Positions 10,838 through 22,128 of a stretch of 64,000 bases of DNA are shown here, piece after piece. Position 1 is the first letter of the stretch. Every line of letters begins with the position of its first letter. The notes under the pieces are model-generated. The model was not told the DNA's origin. It saw only the letters and a program-made list of their open reading frames with translations, and ran no database searches. The DNA is from Stenogyne calaminthoides (lineage: Eukaryota > Streptophyta > Magnoliopsida > Lamiales > Lamiaceae), in NCBI GenBank assembly GCA_037126765.1, contig JBBCBC010000034.1:18784691-18848690 (forward strand), given 5' to 3'. A program made the position numbers and the translations under genes.

Positions 10838-12600
10838 ATGGCGATCAATCAAGCTAACACCACCAGAAACGAGATGGACCACCGCGATGGTGTCGAGGCC
10901 TTCGAGAGTTCACAGCGATCTCACCCCATCATTCCAGAGGCCACCCCCGACTGGTGGAATCTCGTGCAGACATACGAGGACACGAAGGCCGTGTTGGCCA
11001 TCCTCCACAAGAAACGCCTCGCTTTTGATGATAAGGATGAACAGTCGCCTGCTAAGAAAACGGCACCCAACCCAGGGGTTTCTAAGGGCAAGAATGCCTT
11101 AGTCGAGAAAGGGCGCTCCACAAGCCAACTGGCGTACGATCCTGCGAAACACGCAATCATTCGAAATCGTAAGCTCCTAGAAAAGCCAGCAGGGTCAGGC
11201 AACGTGTTCGACCGACTTGGGAGACAAGATGCCCAGAAGGCCCCAATGGCCATCGAAGACGAGGCACAATCTCAGCCCCCCCACGTCGACCAGATAGAGC
11301 AAGATCTGGCCATAACTCTGAACTTACATCACGACGAACCGCCGAGGGGGTAGGCAATTCTCCAGGACAACCCGCGAGCGACCTACCCCCCCCAAAGACC
11401 ATCGCAACATCAAAATCGACGCGCTGGCCAAGACGGTCCAGTGACTTCTCGAGCGAGCTGAAAATCAAGGTAGCCCGACGGGGGCAGATCATAACCTTGT
11501 AATTCCAGATTCCCCCCTCGGGACCACAATTACCTTGGCACCTACCCAGCGAAAAATCAACACGGCAGACCTAGATCGCTACAGTGGAAGCACGGACCCA
11601 AGGGTCCACGTTGCCAAGTATAACTCCTACATGGCCTCCATGGGCGCGGCGGATTCCACAAAGTGCCATTTATTTTCCTTAACTTTGAGCAACCAGGCCC
11701 ATCAATGGTTCACCTCGTTGCCACCTTTCTCAATAGAAACTTTCGAACATCTCGCCAGGCTATTTCTGATCCATTTCATGGCCTTGGCTCCGCGACCTGC
11801 GACCAGACAGCGGCTTATGAACACCCAATAGGCCGACAACGAGTCTGATCAATCCTACATCGAAAGGATCGACAAGCTCATACTCGAAGGGGATCCAATC
11901 GGGGATGAGGCCAAAGTGCTCAGGGCCGTCTCTGGTCTCAAGAAGGGAACCAAGCTGTGGTGGCGGATGACCACTGAATACCCGCTCAGTTATAATGACT
12001 TTCGGAGGCGAGCTAGCGACCTCATCCACGCCTCAGAGCTCCTGGAGTCAAGACTTTCCGAAGGCAAGGAGGTCGCCGACTCAAAGAAAAGCTCTAAGAA
12101 AGTCGGCAGTCATTACAAGGCATCCAACAACTTCAAACCCTTTGAAGAAAATATCCCGGTCAAGTTGATGGAAGTGCTTGGCATGACTCCCGGACACGTA
12201 TACAATCAGATCAGGGACTGGGAGCTTCTTCTCCCACCTTGGCTGATCAAAAACAAGGGGAAGGAGAACCCCAACAAGTACTTCCACTTCCACGATCAAG
12301 TTGGGCACTACACCAGTGAGTGCAAGGATCTACTCCCCCATCTTTGGAGGTTATACGAGGATGGATTACTGGATGAGTTTGTCAAGCGACCTCAGAAAAA
12401 CCAAGATCGAGCTCAGAAAGGTCGCCAACAAGAAAACCCACGGGAAGAGTTGGCTTCGGGGGATGCCGGCCAGGGGGAACGGCCAGTACCGCCCATGCCA
12501 GAAGGGACGAGAGGCCGCGTGATACATACCTTGTCCCCACTAGGGACGGTAGGGGGATTTTCATCAACTGACTCATCCAAAAGACAGCTGAAGGTAGAGA
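10838..12600 (+). pseudogene. Gypsy G1 gag (broken)
   Basis: The first ATG with coding potential is 10838, giving 171 open codons of a charged N-terminal region that ends at a TAG at 11351-11353. The gag core continues at 11535-11831 (MAPTQRKINTADLDRYSG, then SLTLSNQAHQWFTSLPP, the retrotransposon gag domain), stops at TAG 11829, and resumes at 11916-12821 with LKKGTKLWWRMTTEYP and a knuckle-like CDLLPHL/HYTSECKDLL segment near 12300. At least two stops and one frame change separate the pieces. G2 has the same domains at 51524-52830. Confidence 0.87.
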
Positions 12601-13480
12601 TAAGGGAGATAGAAAATGCAAGGAAGATGGTGTTACCCGTCTTCACAATAGGAGAAGAGACTAGCACGATCGAGTTTGGCGAGAAAGACAAGGCCGAGGT
12701 AGTCTACCCCAACGTCGACCCACTGGTAATCAGAGCCAATATCATGGGCACCACCGTGTGCCGCCTGCTAGTGGATGGAGGGGCTTTCTGCAATATACTC
12801 TTCAAGATGACCCTGGATTAGCTTGGAGATTACGACGCATACATCACTCCATGCGACCATGTCGTGAAGGGCTTCGGGAACGCGACAGTGAAGTCGACAG
12901 GAATGATCCGACTTGCTGTATAATTAGTCCACTCTGAATGAAAAAGTTAGGGCCACTAGGCTTCTAGATTTTTTAGTTGTCGACCTCCCGAGCTTCTATA
13001 ATGGATTCCTTGGGAGGCCGTTTGAACATGAATTTGAGGCTGCATCCTCAACTTTTTATTTCTGTGTAAAATTTCCAACCAAGAGTGGGCTGGTCGGCAC
13101 CGTCAAAGGTGACCAAGTTGATGCAAGGGGTTGTTTTATTTATTCCTCACCTCGTTTAAATTCCACACCAATATCTAGCAAACAAATATTTGTAATAGAT
13201 AGCGAAGAGTAGTGCAAAATTTTAAATAACAAAACGAGCAGGAAGAGAAGTCGCGATGACCTCGATCCAAGGATGGGGCCCGAACCAGAAGAATTTCTGC
13301 TCGAAGCAGAAATTGACGACCCACGGCAAAATACCCCAAGAGCCATCTCGGGGGAAGACCTCGAGAAAGTCAAAGTAGACCCAGCCCGACCAGATCTTGA
13401 GGTAATCATAGGCTCAAGAATGCCAGACGACCTGAAGGGGGAAGTCATCGACTTTATCAAAAAGAACTTAGATGTCTTCG
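12601..13480 (+). pseudogene. Gypsy G1 protease and pre-RT region
   Basis: Within 11916-12821 the aspartic protease region begins (VFTIGEETSTIEFGEKDKA) and the active site reads LLVDGGAFCNILF near 12766-12803; DGG in place of DTG is seen in some Tat-lineage proteases. A TAG ends the frame at 12819-12821. The remainder (GFGNATVKS, LGRPFEHEFEA, FPTKSGLVGTVKGDQ) continues to 13140. 13273-13485 is an open acidic linker (MGPEPEEFLLEAEIDD) leading to RT. Equivalent segments in G2 lie at 50700-51460. Confidence 0.8.
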
Positions 13481-14376
13481 CTTGATCGCACAAGGATATG
13501 GTGGAGATCGACCCGGAAGTCGCATGTCATAAGCTATTCATAGACCCAGCTCGGAAGCTGATATCTCAGAAGAGGTAAAAATTTAGCCCTGAAAAGTACG
13601 CAGCACTAGCCTAGGAGGTAAAAAAGTTATTGGATAACGACTTGATCTCGCAAGCCGATCAACCCCAGTGGGTGGCCAACGCCGTGCCAGTAAAAAAATC
13701 CAGTGGGACTTGGCGGTTGTGCATCGACTTCACAGATCTCAAAGGCGCTTGTCCAAAAGATTTCTTTCCGATGCCCCACATCGACCACTTGATAGACAAC
13801 ACGGCGAGACACAAGATAATGTCCTTCATGGATGCCTTTGCAGGCTATCACCAGATAGCCATGTACAAACCTGACAGGCAGCATACCTCGTTCTTGATGG
13901 AAAACAACATCTATTATTGGAAGAGGATGCCCTTCGGCTTGAAAAACGCAGGGGCAACATACCAGAGGCTGGTCAACCACATGTTCACCGACCTCATTGG
14001 AAAGTCGGTGGAAGTGTACGTAGATGACATAGTCGTCAAAAGTCTGAAGTCGGAGGACCACCTAACACACATGGCCCAGACTTTCGACATCCTGAGGAAG
14101 TTCAACATGCGATTGAACCCCAAGAAATGCAATTTCGGGGTCGAATCGGGAAAATTCCTGGGGCACCTAGTGAGTACGAGGGGAATAGAGGCGAACCCCG
14201 CCAAGGTCAAAGCCATATTAGACATGGGAGCGCCTCGAAACGTAAAGGAAGTACAAAAACTCACGGGATGTCTAGCCGCCTTGAACCGCTTCATCTCCCG
14301 AATGGGGGACAAATGTAAGCCGCTATTCGACACCATTCCGAAAAAGTCAAAATTCGAATGGACACATGAAAGCTAG
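13481..14376 (+). pseudogene. Gypsy G1 reverse transcriptase
   Basis: The RT N-terminal segment (HKDMVEIDPEVACHKL) is interrupted by stops at 13483, 13576 and 13612. From 13630 a 248-codon open stretch carries WVANAVPVKKSSGTWRLCID, DFFPMPHIDHLID, SFMDAFAGYHQI with the first catalytic Asp, FGLKNAGATYQRLV, and the catalytic YVDD at 14017-14028. It ends at TAG 14374-14376. The connection domain (MGAPRNVKEVQKLTG) is intact. This is the best preserved part of G1. Confidence 0.92.
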
Positions 14377-14403
14377 GAAGCCTTAGACAAAATCAAGGCT
14401 TAC

Positions 14404-14800
14404 TTGGCGGATGTAAGCATTCTGTCAAAACCGGTTCCGGGGGAGAAGCTCTTCCTATACATCGCGGCTTCCGAGACAGCTTTGAGTGCAGTACTCGTCC
14501 GAGTGGAGGATAGGAACGAATTCCCAATCTACTTCGTCAGCCAGACATTGAACAAAACCGAACAACGATATCCGGCCCTGGAAAAACTGGCATATGCGCT
14601 AGTCATGAGCGTAAGGAAACTAAGGCCATACTTTTTCGACCACCAAGTTGAGGTACTCACCTCCACACCCCTGAGAAACATCTTACATCGACCAGATACG
14701 TCGGGACAATGCCTCAAATGGGAAATTGTGGTCGGACAATACGGGGTAACCTACGCACCCCGACCTGCCATCAAATCCCAGGCCTTAGCCGATTTCATTG
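14404..14800 (+). pseudogene. Gypsy G1 RNase H (first, retroviral-position domain)
   Basis: The open stretch beginning at 14404 starts with the Gypsy RNase H-like tether (SILSKPVPGEKLFLYIAASE, then SAVLVRVEDRNEFPIYFVSQ, TEQRYPALEKLAYAL, LRNILHRPDTSGQC). The catalytic Asp is replaced in this region (YIAASE rather than a D-rich start), which is expected in Tat elements that carry an additional active RNase H downstream. Confidence 0.82.
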
Positions 14801-14839
14801 TAGAACTCACCTTCCCATCAGAAGCCGGGTGTTCGAGCG

Positions 14840-15375
14840 GTCCGCCCTGGGAATTATTCGTTGACGGATCAGCGACCTCCCACAAGTCGGGGGCCGGTAT
14901 ATTTTTGACCAGCCCGAAAGGAACCTCATTCCAAAACGCCATCACTTTTGACTTCCCCGCAACAAATAACGAGGCCGAATATGAAGCACTCATCAGCGGC
15001 CTAGAAATGTCAACAACGATGGGTGTCAAGAGATTGCAAGTTCACACAGATTCCCAGCTCGTAGCCTTCCAGGTCTCAGAGGAATATGAGGCAAGAGACG
15101 ATCGAATGGCAGCTTACCAAGAGGTGGTGAAAATATTATGTCATAAATTCGACCAAATCCATGTCAAGCTGATCCCAAGGGAACAAAACTCGTAAGCCGA
15201 TGCATTAGCACAACTAGCAACCTCCGAAGGATCACCAGAGATGAAAGATGTCACCATCACGACATTGACCCACCCCTCCAACGCAAACTCGAAGGTAGCA
15301 AATCTATAAGCCCCAACGCCGAACTGGATGACACCCATCATCGAATATTTGACAACAGGTCTCCTGCCATCAAAC
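14840..15375 (+). pseudogene. Gypsy G1 second RNase H (archaeal-type, aRNH), truncated element end
   Basis: ELFVDGSATSHKSGAGIFL, NNEAEYEALISGL and LQVHTDSQLV supply the D-E-D residues of a full RNase H after the first one. Tandem RNase H domains are a known hallmark of the plant Tat lineage. The frame is open to a TAA at 15193-15195, after which ADALAQLATSEGS and MTPIIEYL continue until 15375, where the A1 LTR begins. Integrase should follow but is absent. Confidence 0.85.
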
Positions 15376-15429
15376 TGTTGGGATTATACTGGAAAGTATG
15401 CTTTTTACTTTTGTATAATCAAAACTGAA
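15376..15429 (+). repeat. 5' LTR stub of Copia A1 (internal deletion)
   Basis: The first 54 bp match the start of the A2 3' LTR at 25594 (TGTTGGGATTATACTGGAAA onward to AAAACTGAA). The next base leads directly into GC-rich leader sequence, so about 1.77 kb of LTR plus the primer-binding site and part of the leader are deleted. Confidence 0.88.
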
Positions 15430-16258
15430 CTTGGCCAAGTGGCCGGCCGGATGCGGGCGTGCATTCCGGCTGCGAGCTACTTGGCGTGGCATTTCAAGAC
15501 GGAGTATCTTTTCGAGACGATCGAGTGGGAGAAATTCAAGACTGTGTTTCTTCAAGATCAAGCCAAGAATATCAAACCATGACAATTGGATAATTTGTGC
15601 CCAATATGTTTATTTTTCTGTTTTGCTTGATTTATTTTGTGCTATCTTATGTTTTATTTAATTTATTTAAATGTGTTTGCATGAGAGTTGCCCAATGAAA
15701 AATCTCACCTTCAAAATTACTAAGTATGTTTAAATAATTAATTGACAATTTTATTCCGGATAATAAAATTGAATTAATTTTGACCTCCATGATTTATTTA
15801 TTTGTGAATTCTTTTGGAGAAATTCCCCCCATGGGACGGTCAAAAGATAGCTTTCACATGAATGAATTCCAAATGGATGATTGTGGGTTATTACTAGTGG
15901 CGACGATGACCCTCCCCACGAGGCTCGTTCAATACGAAATAATAATCCTGTATTTAATCATGGTTATTACTTAGGTATAAAATTGATATGCATATACTTC
16001 CCCGAAGTCCCTGTCAATTTTATATTGGTCAAGTGGGAGCCAACTATTAATCTGGATATTAAAGGTTTATAATTGTTCTTGTTTGTAACATGCTTAAATG
16101 TGTTTAAATAATGACCCACCCCACGTGGCTTATTTAAACTGTTTTGAGATGTTGGCTGATGCATGTTCATATTTTTTTTGAGATTTTAATATGATGCATG
16201 TGATCGAACCTTGTGATATATTTGTGCTTATGCATATTATTATTTATTTCAGTTCATC
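15430..16258 (+). other. Leader of Copia A1
   Basis: Untranslated leader, GC-rich at 15430-15500 and AT-rich later. It matches the leader of A3 (38404-39130, reverse strand) closely, including TTGGATAA-TGTGCCCAATA at 15584-15605, a CCATGGGACGGTC/CCCCACGGGACGG block near 15828, and CCCACGTGGCTTATTTAAAC at 16121-16140. Short open frames inside have no recognisable product. Confidence 0.8.
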
Positions 16259-17075
16259 ATGTCGCAACCTTTTAATCCACTGTTGTATACACTCAAAGAA
16301 CACCAATTAACTGGCGAAAATTATAATGTTTGGAAACGAAATATGAGCTTTGTCCTACCTGCACAAAAACATTATTGGATTCTTGATGTACCCAAGCCAC
16401 GTAAGCCTACTGATGAATCCCCTGATGCGGAAAGACATGAGTATAATATTTGGGAGCAGGCCAATGAACCCATGAAACGTGTAATCTTGACTTCACTGTC
16501 TGATGATTTGAGACACATTCATGAAGGTGTTGAGTCTGCTGCAGAAATTATGCAAAGTCTTGAAGAAATGTTTTTAACAAAAGACCGCATGATCAATCAG
16601 TTTAAAAATGACGACGTGGCTAGGCTAAAGATGGCTGAGGGAACACCTGTAAGGGAACATGTTCTCAGAATTAAACACCATTTTCAAAAACTGGCTTATC
16701 TCGGAACTAAGTATTGTGATGAGGCCCAAATCAAATTTCTGTTGCTAACTCTGCCAAGGAGCTTCGATGGATTTTACTGTAGTTTTGTGATGAGTGATCA
16801 CATGTTTACTATGGATATCCTACAAGAAGCCTTGGAGAAAGTAGAGAAGCATTTAGGAAAGAAAGACGAAGCATTGGTGACCAAAAGTCTTTTCTCGAGA
16901 TCTAGGCAAGTCTCAAGAAAAGGAAAGTGGTCAGAACCAAGGCAAACTCATCACTAAGAAAAGTGAGAAAAAGACGGTTAGCTGTTTGGGTGTCAAGAAA
17001 GGACCAATAGGAATATGTTTTAATTGCGGTGAGAAAGGACATTGGAGGTCAGCCTGTTCCAATCCCAAAAGGAAA
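16259..17075 (+). pseudogene. Copia A1 gag (type 1), frameshifted before the zinc knuckle
   Basis: ATG at 16259 opens 232 codons: MSQPFNPLLYTLKEHQLTG, NVWKRNMSFVLPAQ, MAEGTPVREHVLRIKHHFQ, the UBN2/retrotran gag core. A frame change between about 16900 and 16985 precedes the CCHC knuckle CFNCGEKGHWRSAC at 17015-17056, which is in the next frame (open 16986-17429). Compared with A3 gag (37606-38403) only about half of the residues match near the N terminus and fewer later, although the leader and pol are close to identical. The start is supported by the same MSQPFNPL in A3. Confidence 0.9.
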
Positions 17076-18645
17076 GGAAAGAAAGGTAGTTCTCACGCAC
17101 TAGTTGTTGAAACTTGTTTAGCGGCGAATGCCTCCCATTTATGGGTGGTGGATACGGGATCCACTGATCATGTTTGTTTCACATTACAGGGGTTCAAGCG
17201 GACCCGACAACTAAGTGGAAGTGAGATCCTCATCACACTGGGCGATGCTACGAGAGTGGCAGCTGAAGCAATGGGAGAAGTGCACCTGTCTTTTGAAGAC
17301 AGAGTTTTAATTCTAAGAGATGTTCTTTACGTTCCGAGTTTTAGAAAGAATTTAATTTCAGTTTCTAAAATTTTTCATGATGGATATTCGGTTACTTTTA
17401 ATAAAGTTGTTACCATTTCTGTTTTTTGATAAATTTATCTGTCATGGAACGTTGTCGAATAATCTCTATACAATTAACTGTGCACACCACTCACGAAATG
17501 TATCCTATAACACATCAACTGTTTCCGAGAAAAGAAAACGTTCACCAGACGTGAACGAGACACTTCTTTGGCATCTAAGATTGGGTCATATAAATCCAAA
17601 GAGGATCCAAAGGTTGGTGAAAGACGGTTCACTGGAGTTTCTCCAAGTTGAACAAATTCCAACCTGCGAATCATGTTTGGAGGGTAAAATGACCAAGAGG
17701 GCATTTGGAGCCAAGGGAAAAAGAGCCAAAGAAGTGTTAGAGATCGTTCACACAGATGTATGTGGTCCAATGTCAACCAAATCAAAAGGAGGTTATGAGT
17801 ATTTTGTCACTTTTATTGATGATTACTCAAGGTACGGTTACATTTTCCTTATGAAGCATAAATCTGAGACCTTTGAGAAATTCAAAGAATTTAAGGCTCA
17901 AGCAGAGAATCATAGGGAAAAACGTATCAAGTCTTTACGATCTGATCGTGGAGGCGAATACCTCAGCGATGAGTTTTTGAACCACTTATCTGATGAAGGG
18001 ATTGCATCCCAGCTCACTGCACCCGGAACCCCTCAACAAAACGGGGTTGCAGAGCGAAGAAACAGAACTCTTTTGGAAATGGTTAGATCTATGATGAGTT
18101 ATGAGGATCTTCCCAAGTCGTTCTGGGGTCATGCCTTGGAAACAACAACTTACATTCTGAACTTGGTGCCATCTAAATCGGTTCCCAAAACTCCCAAAGA
18201 ATTATGGACCGGGCGCAAGCCTAGTATGAGACACATGAGAATTTGGGGGTGTCCGGCCTACGTGTTGGACAAGGAAGCCGGAAAATTGGATCCTCTATCA
18301 GAATTAAGGTTGTTTGTAGGATACCCCGAGGGAACAAAAGGGTGTATGTTCTATGGTCCCGAAGATCAAAAGGTGGTCATCAGCACCCACTTTAGATTTT
18401 TGGAAGAAGACTATATGAACGAAAGAAAACCCAGAAGTGAGATTACCTTAAATGAGCTAAGAAGGCAAATCTCAATGCTAACTGTACTAGATGATATACC
18501 AAATGACACACTTTCACAACCGGAACCTCGTCGTAGTGGGAGGGTTGTAAGACAACCCCAGAGATTCATGGGAATAGGAGAGTCCTCGGACTTGATTCCC
18601 GGACAAGACGAATCAGACCCATGGACATATGACGAGGCAATCTAA
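17076..18645 (+). pseudogene. Copia A1 protease and integrase
   Basis: Protease active site WVVDTGSTDH at about 17146-17175, then the pol frame shifts at a run of six T (17422-17427) where A2 has five. The new frame, 17377-18645, carries the HHCC pre-integrase block (LLWHLRLGHINPKRI, CESCLEGKM), integrase core (HTDVCGP, LRSDRGGEYLS, NGVAERRN: D, D, E all present), the C-terminal GYP block and the linker. It ends at TAA 18643-18645 where A2 has CAA. Apart from the shift and stop the enzymes look complete. Confidence 0.92.
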
Positions 18646-20203
18646 GACAAGGATGCAGATTCTTGGCAAACAACAATGAAAGCCGAAATGGGTTCTATGT
18701 TTCATAACAGAGTGTGGGAGCTAGTCGAACCACTTAATGGGGTCAAACCCATTGGTTGCAAGTGGGTATATAAGAGAAAAAGAGGACCGGACGGGAGGGT
18801 GGAAACCTTCAAAGCAAGACTAGTGGCGAAAGGTTATATTCAGAAAGAAGGGATCGATTATGAGGAAACTTTTTCGCCCGTATCCATGCTTAAGTCTATC
18901 TGTATTCTCTTATAGATTGCTGCCCATCTCGACTTTGAAATCTGGCAAATGGATGTCAAGACAGCTTTCCTTAACGGAAGTCTTGATGAAGATATCTATA
19001 TGCAACAACCCCAAGTCTTCATTGAAAAAGGCCAAGAACACCTAGTTTGTAAGCTCATGAAGTCCATTTACGGACTCAAACAGGCATCCAGAGCTTGGAA
19101 CCAATGTTTTGATCATGTTATAAAGTCTTATGGGTTCGATCAAAATGAATTTGAAAGTTGTGTGTATAAAAAGCGTGTCGGAACTGCATTGGTATTCTTA
19201 GAACTGTACGTAGATGACATTCTGATCATCGGGAACGATGTAAAAGTGTTATCAGACGTAAGGGCATGACTTTCAAAATAGTTTGATATGAAGGACTTAG
19301 GGGAAGAGGCACACATCCTTGGGATCAAGATCACTCGAGATCGCAAGAAAAGGATGATAGGCTTATAGCAAGCTTCATACATAGACACTGTCTTGAAACG
19401 TTTCAGCATGCAAGATTCCAAGAAAGGCTTCGTACCTTTCAGAAATGGAATCCATCTATCCAAGAAAATGTCCCCTAAGACTGAAAAAGAGATAGATGAC
19501 ATGAAAGGTATTCCTTATGCTTCGGTTGTCGGAAGCCTTATGTATGCAATGCTGTGTACGAGATCGGATATCTGCTTTGCCGTTGGCTTGGTGGCAAGAT
19601 ATCAAAGTAACCCGGGGAAAGAGCATTGGACGGCAGTTAAAAACATTCCGAAGTATCTGAAAAGAACTCGGGATAGAATGTTGGTTTATCAGTCAGATAG
19701 TCCAATCCCCATCGGCTACACGGACTCGGATTTCCAATCAGTCATAGACTCCAAAAAATCTACCTCCGGTAGTGTGTTTTGCATGGGGGGAGGAGCCGTG
19801 ACATGGAAGCGTCAGCGAAATCGTCGCAGATTCTACCATGGAAGCCGAATATGTAGTCGCTATGAAGGGAAAAAAAAGCGATTTGGCTCAAGAACTTCCT
19901 AGTGGACTTAGATGTGGGTTCGAATTTGCCCAAATGAGAATCACATTTATTGTGACAATGCGGATCGATTTGCAAATTCAAGGAACCAAGAGTCCACAAA
20001 GCCAAACAAACACATTGAAAGGAAATACCATCTTATACGAGATATCGTTAAGAGAGGAGATATAGATGTGGCAAAGATATGGCGTCGAGGACAACCTAGC
20101 GAGATCCATTCACAAAGGGTCCCTCTCAATACATTCGAGAGACATGTGGAAGGAATGGGTGTCAAGACCGTTGCCAATCTACTTTTGAGTATAAGTGGGA
20201 GAA
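18646..20203 (+). pseudogene. Copia A1 reverse transcriptase and RNase H (broken)
   Basis: RT blocks: GCKWVYKRKRGPDG, ARLVAKGY, EETFSPVSMLK, MDVKTAFLNGSLDE, YGLKQASRAW, YVDD at 19207-19218. Stops interrupt at 18913 (TAG), 19267 (TGA), 19279 (TAG) and 19366 (TAG). RNase H holds GYTDSDFQS and DSKKSTSGSVF; small deletions near 19805-19835 and 19870-19900 destroy the frame around the Glu block. The rest (NADRFANSRNQES, KHIERKYHLI) ends near 20200. A2 carries sense codons at the same places. Confidence 0.9.
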
Positions 20204-20300
20204 ATTATTAGGTTCGTGTAGGTGACATTAGATGTCACGGACTACACGAGACATGTTGTAGTATACTTAAAAGCGGCATTTTTGAGTATAAGTGGGAGAT
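20186..20300 (+). promoter_or_regulatory. Duplicated polypurine tract of Copia A1
   Basis: GAGTATAAGTGGGAGA occurs twice: at 20187-20202 with AATT after it, and at 20284-20299 ending next to the LTR start. The second is the polypurine tract that primes plus-strand DNA synthesis. The first copy lies about 97 bases upstream. The same arrangement is present in A2 at 25484-25593. Confidence 0.82.
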
Positions 20301-22128
20301 TGTTGGGATTATCTTTGGAAAGTATGCTTTTTACATTTGTATAATCGAATCAATTTTGGACTTATTTCTTTGAAATAAATTGTTTATCACTAATGCTTTA
20401 AATATTATCGAATGTTACATATATTTCTTCGCATAACATTCAATAAGTCATACGTGTTACATTGTAGTTAATTTAGTGATACCAGATCACAGAAGATTAA
20501 ATTAAATGTCCCTTGTAACTAAAAGTACGCCATTCACGACCTAGATGGAAATGAACAACCCATTGTGAAAGGTTGAAGTGTAAGGCTCAGATTGGCTTGT
20601 CATGACCAAGAGATTACACTAGTTCATGACTGATGCACTGAATTGGACCTACAGGAGGACAAATTCTTCAGAACTGAACAAGAAAGAATTAGACCTCAGT
20701 GGTTCGTTATTTCTTAATCTTCGTTCCTTAAATAGGATCACATGTGATTGGTAACTATTGCTTTGACTTATCATGGTTAGAGAATCAACGAGATTCAATA
20801 CTTTTTATCTAGGGCAATATTATTAGTCACATGTGATTGCTAAGATTTAATACGAAGAATCGTGTGCAAGTACGCTTGTTTGATTTGCCACCTTGGGAGG
20901 TTCATAAGCTTTACCATACCAAATCTTGCAAGTTGAATTAGTTTCCGGTATGGATAATAATGTTGAACCGTTCCTTGACCAAGGACAAAAGATATTAATT
21001 AATGGAAAGCTATTTCAGTGGCTTGAATTAATTAATGGGCTAGATAATCTTAAACACGGGAAATAATAACCGGGAGCCATATTGACTGTAATATGGGTTA
21101 AGATGGATAGTGCAATATTAATTATGTAGTGGGATTAATTAATATTTATGGGCTTAAATAATATTATGGCTCAATATTGATAATTCAAGATCCATTGGAA
21201 GGTCCAATCTTAATTCTCCTAAAGGCCCCCTAAGTAGCCCAACATATAGTTCAATAACTGAAAAAGGTGTTTAAAATAAAATAAATATTATTGCTTATTT
21301 TTTCCTAATTATTTCGAAATTTATGGATAAAATGGGAGAAAGATTTTCTTTGAATTTTGTTATGGAATGAAGATATGTATTCTTGGAATACAAGATTATC
21401 TCATTAAATTCAAGAAATCTCCCACTTGGTTATCTATAAGAGAATTTTCGAAAATTTTGAAAGATAAAGGGCAAGAAAGATTTTCTTGAAAAGATATTAT
21501 GGAAGATATGTATTTCTTGAAATACAAGAATATCTCATAAATTCAAGAAGATCCAAATCTTGGAATCTTGCCCATTATTTTCGAAAATATCCCATAACAA
21601 AGAGTAAGTGGGATTTTGTGGAATATTATAATTATGGAAAAAAGAATATAGGAGATATATTTAAGATTTCTTGGAGATCAAGAAAAGATTTTCCCACATT
21701 ATTTTGGCCACAATTTTCGACCACTTGTGCTCTATAAATAGGGGATGACTCTTTCATTCCCAAGTACAATTCCATGTGCTGGAAAAATTAGTAAATCCAC
21801 AAAGGTGGTGCAACATAATTTATTTTCCTTTTGTTAATTGTTCACAAGTGTCCTACCACCGGATAGTCGAACAAGGATTAAGGGAATACTTGGGAAGTTC
21901 TTTTGGTTAGTCTAATCAGCCAGATCACTGCCATCCCAAGAGGTACGTTCACGTAAACTCGTAGAATTCCGCATGCGTAGGATTTATGTGAATTAATTAT
22001 ATGCATGACATGTTGTTGAATTATTATTTGAATTAATAAGGATTAATTCATGCTAGTAATAATTATAAGAATTAAATTTGTATTTAAATATTCAGCCCGA
22101 ATAGATCTGTGCAAATTATTCCCCAACA
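20301..22128 (+). repeat. 3' LTR of Copia A1
   Basis: 1,828 bp from TGTTGGGATTATC to TTCCCCAACA. A TATA box (TATAAATA) is at 21733-21740 and is followed by a GGGGATGACTC leader-like block. It contains a stretch of GAAAGATTTTCTTGAA-type direct repeats at 21330-21700. The same LTR occurs truncated at 25594-26850 and as a reverse solo LTR at 39939-41772. Confidence 0.94.

Larger units (their letters stand above)
10229..15375 (+). mobile_element. Ty3/Gypsy element G1, Tat lineage, 5' part only
   Basis: 5' LTR (10229-10772), primer site, gag, protease, RT, RNase H and a second RNase H are present in Gypsy order. The element is cut at 15375, before integrase, by the start of the A1 LTR. G2 on the other strand (42391-52830) is the same subfamily. 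The missing half of G1 (integrase, antisense ORF, 3' LTR) is not found in forward orientation in this window. Confidence 0.9.
15376..22128 (+). mobile_element. Ty1/Copia element A1
   Basis: A 54-bp stub of the 5' LTR, leader, gag, protease, integrase, RT, RNase H and a full 3' LTR (20301-22128). It sits at the broken end of G1. Flanks CAAAC (15371-15375) and GTAAA (22129-22133) do not match, so no intact target duplication is present. Pol carries several stops and one frameshift. Confidence 0.9.
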
